Source: Gigaspora rosea (Eukaryota; Glomeromycota; Glomeromycetes; Diversisporales; Gigasporaceae). From it: DNA of 64,000 nucleotides. The translations under genes and the position numbers were made by a program. This document shows positions 1 through 10,078 of this stretch, piece after piece; the stretch's first letter is position 1; each line of letters begins with the position of its first letter. Location of the stretch: positions 369,531 through 433,530 of the forward strand of contig QKWP01000045.1 of assembly GCA_003550325.1 (NCBI GenBank). Direction: 5' to 3'. A model generated the notes under the pieces. That model worked only from the letters and a program-made list of their open reading frames with translations, did no database searches and had not been told where the DNA came from.

Positions 1-2
1 AG

Positions 3-960
3 AACCCCCGGCATTTTAAAAATATTCAGTCATATTGCAAGCTATTTAGAAAATTTGACTTGGACTATTTGACTATATGTATGCACGCTCCGGGACAGTC
101 CAAATATAACCCTGTCGAAAGGAGTATGTTCACGCTTTCTGGTAAATTAGCCAGAATCATTTTACCAATAAATCATTTTGGGAATCATCTTGATAGTCAA
201 GGTAAAGTAATTGATACAGAGTTAGCAACACAAAATCTCCGCTACGCTGGAACAATGCTATGTGATATATGGTGCCGTGATCCTATTTTCGGAAAGCGTG
301 TAAATGCAACTTATGTTGATGAAGCTACTGATCCATTTATAAATCTTGAGTTTGCTTATGAAGAACGGGAAAAGGATGAAATAGAAAAAAGAAACGAAAA
401 AGATAAAGGAACCAACACACCTGCTGATATCTCTGTATCATGGTTATGGATAGAAAAACATTGCAACATATATCAGTATTCACTTGACATTAAACGATAT
501 AACAATCTAAATTTAAATTGTTGCAAACCTGCTAAAGCACAGGAAGCAATGGATTTTCTTCAGCTTTTTAATGGCTTCCTTCCACCTGTCACCAAAGCCC
601 AAGATGGCCACTATATCAACCCATTCACCTCCTTCAATATTTCGATAAATTTAAAATTTCAGGTTACGATGTTCATTGTCCATCTATTAGCAAAACGACA
701 TATAATCAACTTTGTTGTTCAATTTGTCATAAATACTTCCCGACCCAAATGTATATAATGAAATATAGACACTTGCTACATCCATCTTCTCGTAGAAGAC
801 CTAAAAAAAACCAACCAAGAAATTCAGAATCGGTTGTAGAATTTGTCTTGATATCCAACTCTGCAGAAATTGAGACTTTAGTATATTATCTTCAGAACAG
901 AACAGGCGAGACTTCTTTTCTGGTGATAACTTCAGAGATTGTGCTTCAGTTTTAGAATAA
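3..960 (+). pseudogene. DDE-transposase-like protein with C2H2-like finger, 5' truncated, frameshifted
   Basis: The frame is open from the window edge, so the N-terminus lies outside. The visible part reads NPRHFKNI, then DLDYL, then HAPGQSKYNPVERSM. The NPVE block resembles the last acidic position of DDE transposases (inference from motif shape). Further on, KPAKAQEAMDFLQLFNGFLPP continues the protein. Near base 625 the frame shifts by what looks like one missing base and resumes as GYDVHCPSISKTTYNQLCCS. This contains a Cys-x2-Cys followed by His-x2-His, a C2H2-like finger, and then a basic RRRPKKNQPR stretch. A second one-base shift near 910 leads to DFFSGDNF and a stop at 958-960. The homology between frames is clear by eye, so this is a decayed copy of a longer protein. 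I remember similar proteins as multicopy in Rhizophagus but cannot verify it. It could be a domesticated gene or a transposon gene. Confidence 0.55.
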
Positions 961-1560
961 AAAAAAATTATAAAATAGGTCAAATAAATATTACACAATA
1001 TATACTATGGTTTGCATTTTCAAATCATATTAATACTTATCTTCTAATAGCACAAATATTTGAATTATCTATAAAAATCTGTATGTAAAAGATTAATCAT
1101 TTTAAAAAATCACATAATTTACAAACAGTACCAATATTGTCTTCAGTCAACATTTTTGGAAGAAATAGAAGTGCATAATAGTATAATAAATGTGAGTAAT
1201 ATGAACACATAACGAAACGAATGCACAAATAATAAATACATACTCAATGTTGTTAAATAATGCAAAAAGTCACTTAACTGTGTTTAACATTTACAAAAGC
1301 TTCTATTTCGACTTCTTTGAAGTTATAATTGTCAATCAAGAGAACACCCACTATTATCAAACTTGTAAAAATACAGTAAATACCTTTCCCAAAAGAATTC
1401 GAAAGGTTAATTTTAGACTTGAAAAGAAGGTATACTTACATTCCAATTTAGGTAAGTTGAAAAGCTAGTTGTAGGTTGGTTAACCTTACCATTTAGTGTT
1501 TTATGTAGTGTGGCAAAAATTTTCTCGCGATCTGAGAAAAAATTCAATTAATTAAATAAG

Positions 1561-1613
1561 TGACGCCAGGGAAAACCAGATTTTAAACATATGTCTAATT
1601 TCCCTTGGCGTCA
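1561..1613. repeat. Short inverted repeat next to a TATA-like motif
   Basis: TGACGCCAGGGAAA at 1561-1574 is mirrored by TTTCCCTTGGCGTCA at 1599-1613 with one extra base and a loop of about 24 nt. CATATAAATACC, a TATA-like motif, begins inside the right arm. It could be the remnant of a small mobile element or a hairpin near a promoter. No gene follows that I can support. Confidence 0.45.
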
Positions 1614-1963
1614 TATAAATACCATAGATCCAGTAAATAATCATACGAGAGATCTCTTGGAAAGTCTCTGTACTTTTACCAGCCAGACAATAGTGATTTC
1701 TCAGTTTGATTGTTTCCAATTAAATGTGTGATCGTCAATATACCAACCACACAGAGTTACCAATCTATGCTAACAAGTATATAAATGAGTTTTTATGTAT
1801 AAATATTCTAGTATTGAGTTTTAGAATACAACTTTTTAAATAATTTAAAAGAAATTTTATTAGAATATTAAGAAATTAGAATTGAATTTAGGTGCGAGAT
1901 CTATGTATTTTACTGTTACGCACTTAATGTTAAAAGGTATTCAATTTATGCCTCAAAATAATT

Positions 1964-2047
1964 GGTCAGCATTATTATAACTTATATAGACGTAAGATTT
2001 CTCTGACCCCTCCCCCCTAAAGATATTACGTAATATCTGTCAGCGCC
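1964..2047. mobile_element. Degenerate short MITE relic, same family as 58023-58184
   Basis: Read on the minus strand this gives GGCGCTGACAGATATTACG and then GGGGGGAGGGGTCAGAGAAA. This follows the same order as the element at 58023-58184 (GGGCACTGACATTTATTA, then GGGGGGTCAAGAAAAATC). The terminal GGTCAGC at 1964 is the opposite end. It is short and eroded, so the family assignment rests on the shared core. Confidence 0.45.
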
Positions 2048-2700
2048 TAACCAAAACCTTTAGAGAATGTGTTGAAAAACTCATTTTTTAGTTTACTGCC
2101 TAGCAGAACTATAAAACCTTTGTTAGTGAAAAAAAACTTCTACCAGAATTTCTTGTATTAAGGGTACTCATGGCCAGTTATCTTGCACAACTGACGCTTC
2201 TAGCTTGCTTGCCAAATATATAAAAGAGTCCCCTAAAAGTTAAAAAAAAGATTAACCTTTATAAAAACCAGTATTATAGCTGCTTTGTCTTTTACTAATA
2301 AAAATTTTTGTTTTTTGTTTGCTTAAAATTTTGAACAAGTGATCTATGGGAAGAGTTTTTGACAAACCGTATATAATAATTAATTAAATTTAATTTTAAA
2401 TTAGAATTATTATGTATTGCACCACTGTTTATAGTTAACCATTATAATAAATGGTTAATAATAACCAGTTAATTCTAAATTTTGATTTTGCCAGTTACAC
2501 AGATCACTACATATAAGTATTTTTTTTTGTTTACAATCAACCTTTTTTTTTTGCTACAGTACTAATTAGGCCTTTTTTTTGTAGTATTAGTGTCATTGGT
2601 ATTGCTATTACTGGTGCTTTTTGATCGTTGTTGCCATTATTAGTGCTCTTTGATCATTGCTGTCAGTGTCTCCGTTGTTGGTGCTTTTGGTTGTTGCTAC

Positions 2701-2905
2701 TAGTGCCGGTGTTATTGTTTGCTAGAATTTTGATAGTGGGTCATGTTCACGGTTATTAATTTTGCTTATTTTGGTGTTGCTATATAAGTATAGTCATCAT
2801 TACTAGTGTCGATGTTGTTGCTTGCTGGTATTTCAGTGTTGGGTCGTGTTCACATTTATTAGCTTTGTTTATTTTGGTGCTGTTGTATACTAATGTCACT
2901 TTCTA
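2701..2905 (+). repeat. Degenerate tandem duplication, about 105-bp unit
   Basis: Two adjacent units share the same order of words: AGTGYCGRTGTTRTTG, TTGCTRG, GTGGGTC, TGTTCAC, TTTATTTTGGTG. They differ at many positions, so the duplication is old. Similar T/G-rich sequence extends leftwards to about 2580. Confidence 0.5.
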
Positions 2906-3120
2906 GTATAGTTTTCGATTGTCAGTATTATAGTTTAATGGTCGCTATCGTTTGATTCTCTGGCTTATAGAATACTTTCATTGTCCGCTATTTTCTTCAC
3001 ATTGTATTTGGTTTTTATTTTGCGATTCACTGTGTTGTGGTTACATCGTGTCATATTTTTCGTTCTGGATTTTGGCTTTTGTAACTTTGTAGTTGGGGTT
3101 TAGTATTAGATAATTAATAT

Positions 3121-3137
3121 TTAGGGTTAGGGTTATG
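3121..3137 (+). repeat. Interstitial telomere-like TTAGGG motif
   Basis: TTTAGGGTTAGGGTTAT contains two TTAGGG units, the usual fungal telomere repeat. Such short interstitial tracts also occur at 17401-17416, 23405-23440 and 58560-58575, so this one alone is weak evidence of a former chromosome end. Confidence 0.4.
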
Positions 3138-3673
3138 AATTAAAATTAGTTTGAAATTGAGTGTTTAGAAAAAAGGAGTGAAGCGAATGCGATAGCCGTG
3201 GCGAAGTGACTATAGGGTAAGCAAAGCAACACAAATTATACCAAATATAATAAAGTGGTGTATAGGTGTGTTTGGTTGCGTATAGCTGATAAAATAGTTA
3301 AAACCGTGATTAATATTGTGTGATAGTGGTTGTTCGTTATTGAATAGTAAAGGTTAGTAAATATGAACTCAAATCATTCGATAATCATAGTTATAACCCT
3401 TACATTATAAATTTATATTGTGTAACATTTATGGTTATTTATAACCATCTGGTTACGGTTAACTAGTGGCGCAGGTTAAAAATGTTCTTAAATTAATATT
3501 CTAAATATTAATTTTTGCTTATACTTGTTAAGTAAAAAATATATATTGAGATATATTTAATAACATTGTTAAGAAAATTTTTTTAATTTATTAAAAAATT
3601 TATGAGTAATAAAGTTTAAAATTTATTTTAAAATTTTAATATAAAATTTTTTATTTAAATTTTCAAAATTTTA

Positions 3674-4027
3674 GGCCATATAAACTTAATTTTTTGGTTC
3701 TTATAACCCGGCCGGGTCATATTTTGAAAATTTTTTGAAAAAATTTTTTTATATGTTTTAATAGCCAGGTGGGATTTCAAAAAAAATTTTTTAAAAATTT
3801 TATAAAATATAAAATTTTTTATACTGTATATAAAATTTTTAAATAAAGTCCAGGCAGGTGGGTCATTATTTTATTTAATACTATAATACCGGGTTATTAT
3901 TTTTTAAAATTAAAATTTAAATTTTATAATTTAAAAAATTTTAAAAATTTTTAAATAAAAGTCTGGCCAGCTGGGTCATTTTTTTTGTCTCATGTAATGA
4001 GAACCAAAAAATAAACTTTATATGGCC
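3674..4027. mobile_element. Harbinger-type MITE, copy 1 (354 bp, TSD TTA)
   Basis: The ends are inverted repeats: GGCCATATAAACTTAATTTT at the left and its mirror ending TTTATATGGCC at the right, with arms of about 31 bp. TTA flanks both sides (3671-3673 and 4028-4030). A 3-bp TWA duplication with GGCC-starting ends is typical of PIF/Harbinger MITEs (established knowledge). The inside is almost pure A/T with GGCCGGGTC and CTGGGTCATT blocks near the ends. There is no coding capacity. Copies 2 and 3 lie at 8322-8582 and 53006-53143. Confidence 0.8.
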
Positions 4028-4149
4028 TTATATGTTCTTGTTCATAAAATTTTTATACTTATAATACAAGTCTTAATTCTTACAAGTAAATCACTAAAAA
4101 TACAATAATGCCCTATAAGAAAAGTGGTCCGGGATCACATGGTAAAACA

Positions 4150-4225
4150 GTGTATAGGCACGTGGTCGAGTGGCACGTGCTATGGGTGGGTTTGCAGGTG
4201 CATGGTTCAAGTAGGTACGGGAATC
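4150..4225 (+). promoter_or_regulatory. tRNA-like RNA polymerase III promoter boxes (A and B box)
   Basis: TGGTCGAGTGG at about 4164 fits the A box of tRNA genes, and GGTTCAAGT near 4204 fits a B box with two or three mismatches. The spacing of about 40 bp is as in tRNAs. No complete cloverleaf is evident, so this is a tRNA-derived SINE-like head or a chance match, not a tRNA gene. Confidence 0.35.
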
Positions 4226-4922
4226 AGCGGACCATGTTGATTTGTATACATGTGCCAATTTAACGTAAAATCACATAAATCGTCTGTGCCTTTTGTAGCA
4301 GTTTACTAAGCCAATTGATACGTGCGATGGCACGTGAGTGGAACGCGTAAATAAATATATATTTATGGTCCACTTTCCAATAAACATTTTATTAAAAAAT
4401 GACTGGATAATAGTTAAAGTATGTACATATCCAAAAGCTAAAGCAACTGCAAATGTGTAATTCTTGCAAGGAATCTTTTTCCTTAAGATACCAAAGCAGG
4501 CTTACTTGTGAGTTTTTAAGATATTGCAACTTTTTTTAAAAAAATTCGTTTGTGATCCTTCATTTTTGTAGAACTCTGTGAAATGAGCTAGCATGTGTCA
4601 TATTTTTTTTTTTTTTATTTATTTATTAATGTTAAGTACAGAAATAGGATAGTAGATTACAATTATATCAGGATGATATATAAAGAAATACTATATTTAA
4701 AATTTCTAACTAATCATCTAATGATCTATGCAATAGGGCAAGCCTATCACTTGCAGTCAGGGCTAACCATTAAACTGCTACAGAAAGAAGATGTGACATT
4801 TCACCTCATACTTTTCTATTTTAAACTAAAAGGTTAAATTTTTAGTTTAAGAAGGCTATAGGAAACCAAACCATGTGTCATTTTAATACGTGCCATTCCA
4901 TATAATTTGACATGCCATCACG

Positions 4923-5193
4923 CAGTGTTGTACACAGACATTTTCCCGCTGATTTTTCAGGGACACAGACAGTCCGGGACGGGACGTCCGGGATATGTCC
5001 GCAATAATGTCCCAACATGATACATGTCCGCCGGGTAAAACCAATCAAATTGCGGAATTATACGAATTTTATTGGTAGATGATCACGTGTTGAGTCGCAA
5101 AATGTCCGGGACAAAAAAAATTCTGGGCGGACATGTCCGGACGTCCCGTCCTGGACTGTCCGCCATCCGTGTCTGTGTCCCATGACAACACTG
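4923..5193. mobile_element. hAT-type MITE (271 bp, TSD CCATCACG)
   Basis: Ends CAGTGTTGTACACAGAC and GTCTGTGTCCCATGACAACACTG mirror each other, with an inner pair GACAGTCCGGGACGGGACGT also mirrored. Exactly the same 8 bases, CCATCACG, lie at 4915-4922 and 5194-5201. CAGTG ends with an 8-bp duplication are diagnostic of hAT elements (established knowledge). It sits inside the element at 4111-5401 and is therefore the younger of the two. Two minus-strand open frames over it are by-products of the inverted repeat. Confidence 0.88.
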
Positions 5194-5486
5194 CCATCAC
5201 GTACAAAGTGCATATACGTGCCACCGAATACGTGACATTCCATTGATGTAATATAATGTGCCACCCTATTACCATAGTATCCATGTCATTTTTAATTGTG
5301 CCATTCCATAAAATGTGCCTATACATGCCACACGGTCTGTACCATCATGTGCATATACACTGATTTCCTGTACCATACCCCGAACCACTTTTATTATAGG
5401 GATGAAAGTTGTTATCCTTTATATAATTAGTAAATAACTTTTTAACTAAATATTTCTAAATTTGTCTATTTTTAGCTTATAAATAA

Positions 5487-6009
5487 CTTAATTCGTAATC
5501 CGCCTAAGAACCAGTGAAATAACATAGTAAATTGTGGGGAAATTTACTATTGTTTTTTGCCTTTTTCGGAATCTGGAGTTTCCCAAAGGAAAACCCGATT
5601 TTCTACTAAGTAAACATCTCTTTTAAAATAAATAAAAATTGTAGAGGAGAAAATTCCGGTCATAACGGCAGTTAAATCATTAAAATCGGCCCAGTGGATC
5701 ATGAGATATGGGCATTTTTGTCTTTGCGACTATATGGTGTAAACAAAAAAGTAACCATATAATCGTGAAGACAAAAATGTTCATATCTCACGATCCACTG
5801 GGCTGATTTTAATGATTTAACTGCCATTATAACCGGAATTTTCTCCTCTACAATTTTTACTTAATGCAAAAGAGATGTTTACTTAGTAGAAAATCGCTTT
5901 GTCCTTTGAGAAACTCCAGATTCCAAAAAAAGCAAAAAATACATAGTAAACATATCCCCACTATTTACTATGTTTTTTCACTGGTTCTTAGGCGGATCAA
6001 GAATTAAGT
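5487..6009. mobile_element. Long foldback palindrome (about 520 bp), family copy 1
   Basis: Two arms of about 250 bp mirror each other around a loop near 5739-5752. Landmarks are ACTTAATTCGTAATCCGCC and CTAAGAACCAGTGAAA at the left, returning as their complements at 5985-6009. The centre-proximal word GATCATGAGATATG followed by TTTTTGTCTTTGCGACTATATGG is shared in order with the palindrome at 60373-60888, which also starts with TTAATTCGTAATCC. I therefore read both as one foldback family. No coding capacity. Confidence 0.75.
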
Positions 6010-6375
6010 TTTTTTCTTATAATATAAAATTAAATGCTACTATTCTATAATCCTTATTTTCAAATATTAATATATTGATTTTTTTAAAAAAAATAGATCA
6101 GAAATATTTTTATAATACAAATTTATACTGAATTTCATAGGGTTTAAGGGATAAATAATAAGAGGTTTCAGAATTAAAATTCATAAATCTTATATTTTGA
6201 TAAAATAAGAAGATCAAATAAGTGATGTAAAATCTTATTTATTTTTTAATTACACTTATTTATATGATCTTCATTATCATAAACGAGTTTGTATTTGGGA
6301 TTTGGGATTGGATTGCCTCGTTTTGGCATTTGAATTTTTAAGCATAGGTGAATAATCCTATTTGTCCAGGTTTGC
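6010..6375. other. Kinase 3' flank, no gene seen
   Basis: AT-rich 3' flank of the kinase gene. A weak hairpin (GATCAAATAAGTG at 6212 against CACTTATTTATATGATC near 6250) is the only structure I see. No defined terminator can be called. Confidence 0.4.
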
Positions 6376-8905
6376 TCATGGTAAAATCCCAAATCCCATA
6401 GATTTTGCCAACTTGTATACTGATAGTCTTGTTAAATTCTTTATTGATTCTCTGTATTTTTTCAACTTATAGCAAGATTGTCCCCGAATTTTTAGTGCAG
6501 TTGTATTTCTTGGATCAATTTTTAATGAATCTGTCGAATCAATGAAGGATTCTTGATATTTTTTCATTTTATAAAAAGTTAGTCCTCGACAACCTAATGT
6601 AATTGTGTTATTCGGATCAATTTCTAATGATTTAGTCAAATCTACAAGTGATTTTTCATAACGGTTTAACATAAATAATGTTTGTCCTCGAGATCGCAAC
6701 GCAACAGCATTATTTGGTTCTATTGTCAGCAACTTATCTAGATCTTCAAGAGATTCTTTGTAACGGCCTAACATATAGTATATTTGTCCCCGAGATATTA
6801 GCGAATCTAAATCATTATTATTGATACTTAATAATTTAGTTAAAGCCTCAAGTAATTTTTTGTAATTTTTTTGTTTAAAGTCAATCAATCCTTGGGATTT
6901 TAATGCATCTACGTCATCAAGATTAATTTTGAGAGACTCTTTATGGCTATTCACCTTATAACGAGTTATTACTTGAGTGTTTGATTCAATCGCATCATCT
7001 GGAGAAGTTTGTTTTGGATTTTTTAAACCAGGGTCATTTAATGTCTGTACAGTTAGTCCGACAGGGAATAAATTAGATGCGCCGTTTCTGGTTAAAATAG
7101 GTATAGGTCTTTGATCACTATTTGTAATAAATTCCTCAACCTTTATTTCTTTTGATATTTTATCAAGAGTTTCCAAAATTTTATTTGTTGTTGGACGCTT
7201 CTGCGGATCATAATCCCAGCATTTTTTATAAATTTCAGCAAAATTATGTGGTGTACCAAGAATTGTATCATGCCGATAGCCTTTCAATATTTGAACACAT
7301 ATGGCAAGACTATTAATAGCGCCCTCAAATGAGGCAGTTCCACTTGTAAGTTCCCAAAATATTGTACCTAAGCTATAAACATCCGACTTTTCGTCACGTT
7401 CTTTTCCAGGCTCATAGCATTGTGGGTCAACATACGCCGCTGAACCATGAGGAGTTACTAATGATGTGACAAGACTATCATTTGCTTTTCTTGCCAAACC
7501 AAAATCCGCAATTAAGAAATTGCCATTATTGATTAAAATATTTTTGGGATGCTAAAAAATTATTGCAATCAATTTAAATATTTAATAATTATCTTTTAAG
7601 TCAAATTTAGAAATTGAATGCTTACTAAATCACAATGAATAATATTATTCTTGTGTAAGATAATCAGCCCAAGAGTAACTTGCTTTGCAATTTTTATAAT
7701 TTCTCTTAATGAAATTTTAAAGGTGCCATCATGCCAATTGCTTCGTAAATATTGCCGTAAGTTTCCTTCATTGGCATACTGCAATACCAACATGAGATTT
7801 TCTGTTTTTGGATCTGAAATTATTTAAATTATGACTTGAAATGATATTTAAAAAATTTATGTAAACACAATATATATAATCTATTGTACCAGTCGTAATT
7901 CCATAGAATTGATTAATATTAGGATGAACTTCAACAGCACGAAGTTGTTTAAGCTACAATGTATTATAGCTTATTAGTTAGAGACAACAATGGAATGCGG
8001 TTGTTGCACAATTCCCTGAAAGCTAGTTTCTCTAGGCCACTTACTCGACATCGCTTAGAGCTATTATTAGCATTTGATTTGATGCTGGTATATGGGGGCC
8101 CATAGCAAAAGAAGGTGATGGGCCAAAAAAATTTTCTGTAGTTTTTTAATATTGTGTTCTGAATGATCTAATTTTTGCAACAATAAATTTTTTTACAAAA
8201 AAATTTTTTTGGCCCATCATCTTTTGCTGCGGGGCCCATCACCTTCTTTTGCTGTGGGGCACATATATTTTTTAGCAAATGGTCACCCTATGGAAATAGC
8301 TTTCGGGTAATCGTACTGTAAGGCCATATAAAATTAATTTTTTGGTTCTCATAGCATAAAAAAAAAAAAAGACCCAACAGCCCGGACTTTTATTTAAAAA
8401 TTTTTAAAATTTTTTAAATTATAAAATTTAAATTTTAATTTTTTTAAATTTTATAAAATTTTTTAAAAAAATTTTTTTGAAATTCCACCCGGCTATTAAA
8501 ACATGTAAAAAATTTTTGTCAAAAATTTTTCAAAATATGTCACGGCCGGGTTATGAGAACCAAAAATTAAGTTTATATGGCCTAACCCTGGAAGACAACT
8601 AATAATTTATCACCTCATTAACGAATTCTCTAGTCGCCTCTTTAGTGTTAAGGTTTTTCAATGCAAACTTTGTCCCATTATAATCAGCCGAACTGATTAA
8701 TCCAAACCCGCCTTTATAAATTTAAATTAAAAATCAAATTTTATTTGCACACGATAAAAAAAGCTCAAATAATTAGAAGAATCGTACCTTTTCCAATATC
8801 CTTGACATTATTAAACTGAGAATAATAATAAAAGGTTATATTGCCTTTATTCAATTCTTGTTTCAACCATTCAGGATACTTTTTTGGCGCACTTGAACTA
8901 GACAT
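6376..8905 (-). CDS. TKL-like protein kinase with C-terminal TPR repeats (five exons)
   Basis: I propose exons 8905-8788, 8711-8614, 7953-7890, 7813-7626 and 7551-6376, all with GT-AG introns and compatible phases, giving 547 aa. The start ATG gives MSSSSAPKKYPEWLKQELNK. Kinase landmarks are the glycine loop IGKGGFG (37-43), the ATP lysine in ALK (K58), the catalytic loop HCDLHPKN (153-160) and DFG (172-174). The usual HRD arginine is Cys, as in many glomeromycotan kinases (from memory). Five TPR-like 34-residue units run from about 369 to 547, and the last is cut short by a divergent tail, SVYKLAKSMGFGILP. Such proteins are probably cytosolic Ser/Thr signalling kinases that bind partners through the TPRs (inference). 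Introns 1, 3 and 4 are 74-76 bp, but intron 2 is 660 bp because of MITE insertions. All catalytic residues needed are present, so the gene looks functional. Confidence 0.88.
8091..8264. mobile_element. Small foldback MITE in the kinase intron
   Basis: GGGCCCATAGCAAAAGAAGG at about 8096 is mirrored by CCTTCTTTTGCTGTGGGGC at about 8242-8260. An inner copy of the same word (GATGGGCCAAAAAAATTTT) is mirrored at 8195-8215. TATA-like bases flank both ends, but I cannot fix the target duplication, so the superfamily is open. Confidence 0.6.
8322..8582. mobile_element. Harbinger-type MITE, copy 2 (261 bp, TSD TAA), in kinase intron
   Basis: It has the same ends as copy 1: GGCCATATAAAATTAATTTT at the left and a mirrored ACTT/AAGTTTATATGGCC at the right. 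The GGCCGGGTTATGAGAACC block is also shared. TAA flanks both sides (8319-8321, 8583-8585). It lies wholly within intron 2 of the kinase gene. Confidence 0.82.
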
Positions 8906-8980
8906 TATCAGTTTCTATTCACTATAATCACTTTGAAAGATAAAGGATTTGAACATCATAACGTATTGCTTTGCAGCAGC

Positions 8981-8992
8981 ATTTATTTATAA
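8981..8992 (-). promoter_or_regulatory. TATA-like box of the kinase gene
   Basis: Read on the minus strand this gives TATAAATAAAT, ending about 76 bases upstream of the proposed kinase ATG at 8905. The spacing suits a short fungal 5' leader. Confidence 0.5.
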
Positions 8993-9794
8993 GGTTGCAA
9001 TTATCTATATGACCAGAATATTTCGTCAAGGGCTAAATGGTCTAAAAAGGAAACTCTTTGTATCGTATCACAACATAGAAATGCTTTATCAAATAATACA
9101 TATAAACAGACTGTTATAGCATATAGGCTATTCTTATAGCCAATAGGTATTTATAAGAATTACACGGAAACATATTCTCATAAGCCTTCTTATTGGAAAT
9201 GATTTTCTCCAAGCATTATTGAATTTTGATTGTCGTTAAAAGATTTCTAATACAATGAGAAGAATTACACTTTGGATGTAAATTTTATTGTTCTTGTGTA
9301 AGTTTATTTATGCAGACGACGCAATGTCACCCCATGTGCTGCGTAGCAGTACTCGTAAGCCCAATAATGTATACTTATCCGGCATATATATATGACGATG
9401 TGATGTTTCCTCTGTGATGTTTTGCATAACGATTACGTAACCTCATGCAATAGCAAAAAAATTCACATGATCATATAAATGCTCTCTGTAAAAAATAACG
9501 TTAAGATGATTTTATCTGATGCATAAAACAACTCGATTTTATATTTGTCCTTCGGACTTTGAATGGCACCCATTTTCCTAGTATATAATAATTATTGTTA
9601 CCGTATTTTCGCGAAATAGCGGGCATGGGCATTAATTCAGCAATCTGATCTCTTATGAAGCATAAGTTTATGGATATTTAGTAACATGGCGTGATGAAAC
9701 ACAAGTTTATAGGTTTTATGAGATTTCGAAATAGCGTCAAATCCAAAATTATTAATTGAATAAAAATCGGTTTATAATTTATTCGATCAAAAAG
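8993..9794. other. Upstream region of the kinase gene, no gene seen
   Basis: AT-rich with no coding stretch I can support. The word CGAAATAGCGGGCATGGGC near 9614 resembles the ends of the small elements at 56455 and 57536, and a weaker mirror lies at 9723-9740, so a degenerate MITE may sit here. Confidence 0.4.
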
Positions 9795-10078
9795 AAAGAA
9801 TGTTCACAATAGGCTGTCTACCTTATATCAAGTCTTGTTACTTGACTAGTAACGTTCACAAATTGTGACCACGATGTGTTTCTAGTTTTTTATTCTATTA
9901 TTAAAAAATAATTATAAAGAATTATAAAAAAATTAAATTTTTTTGGTATAATAAAATAAAGAAGAATGTTCACAATAGGCTGTCTACCTTATATCAAGTC
10001 TGGGTACTTGACTAGTAACTCTTAAAAATTGTGATTATGATGTGTTTCCAGTTCTTTATTTTATTATTTTTTGTTTTT
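9795..10078 (+). repeat. Tandem duplication, 166-bp unit
   Basis: AGAATGTTCACAATAGGCTG, CTACCTTATATCAAGTCT, TACTTGACTAGTAAC and GATGTGTTTC occur in the same order at 9797 and again at 9963. The second copy is shorter and both are clearly alike, so the duplication is fairly recent. Confidence 0.7.

Larger units (their letters stand above)
961..3670. other. Gene-free AT-rich stretch with repeats
   Basis: I see no credible coding region here. The stretch holds a 15-nt inverted repeat at 1561-1613, a small Harbinger-like relic at 1964-2047, degenerate duplicated T/G-rich sequence at 2580-2905 and a short telomere-like motif at 3121-3137. The 73-codon open frame at 1247-1468 has no recognisable features. 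Confidence 0.5.
4111..5401. mobile_element. Non-autonomous element with about 50-bp inverted ends and tRNA-like head
   Basis: Left end CCCTATAAGAAAAGTGGTCC and right end GGAACCACTTTTATTATAGGG style mirror each other for about 50 bp and continue to a shared CAGTGTATA. ATG flanks both sides (4108-4110, 5402-5404), a possible 3-bp target duplication. The right half is packed with GTGCCAT/ACGTGCCA words, which may be subterminal transposase sites (inference). A hAT MITE is inserted at 4923-5193. Without that insert and its target duplication the element is about 1.0 kb. The 80-codon open frame at 4595-4837 inside shows no recognisable domain. Confidence 0.6.
7954..8613 (-). other. Expanded intron 2 of the kinase gene
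   Basis: The donor GTGATAAA follows codon GAG at 8614 and the acceptor TTGTAG precedes CTTAAACAAC at 7953. Both junctions keep the kinase frame. The intron contains two MITE-like elements (8091-8264 and 8322-8582), which together make up about two thirds of it. The remaining roughly 220 bp is unassigned. Confidence 0.7.

Noticed and set aside
5058-5326. Two overlapping minus-strand open frames of 68 and 85 codons
   Set aside because: They lie on the inverted repeat of a hAT MITE and its host element; composition and overlap indicate chance.
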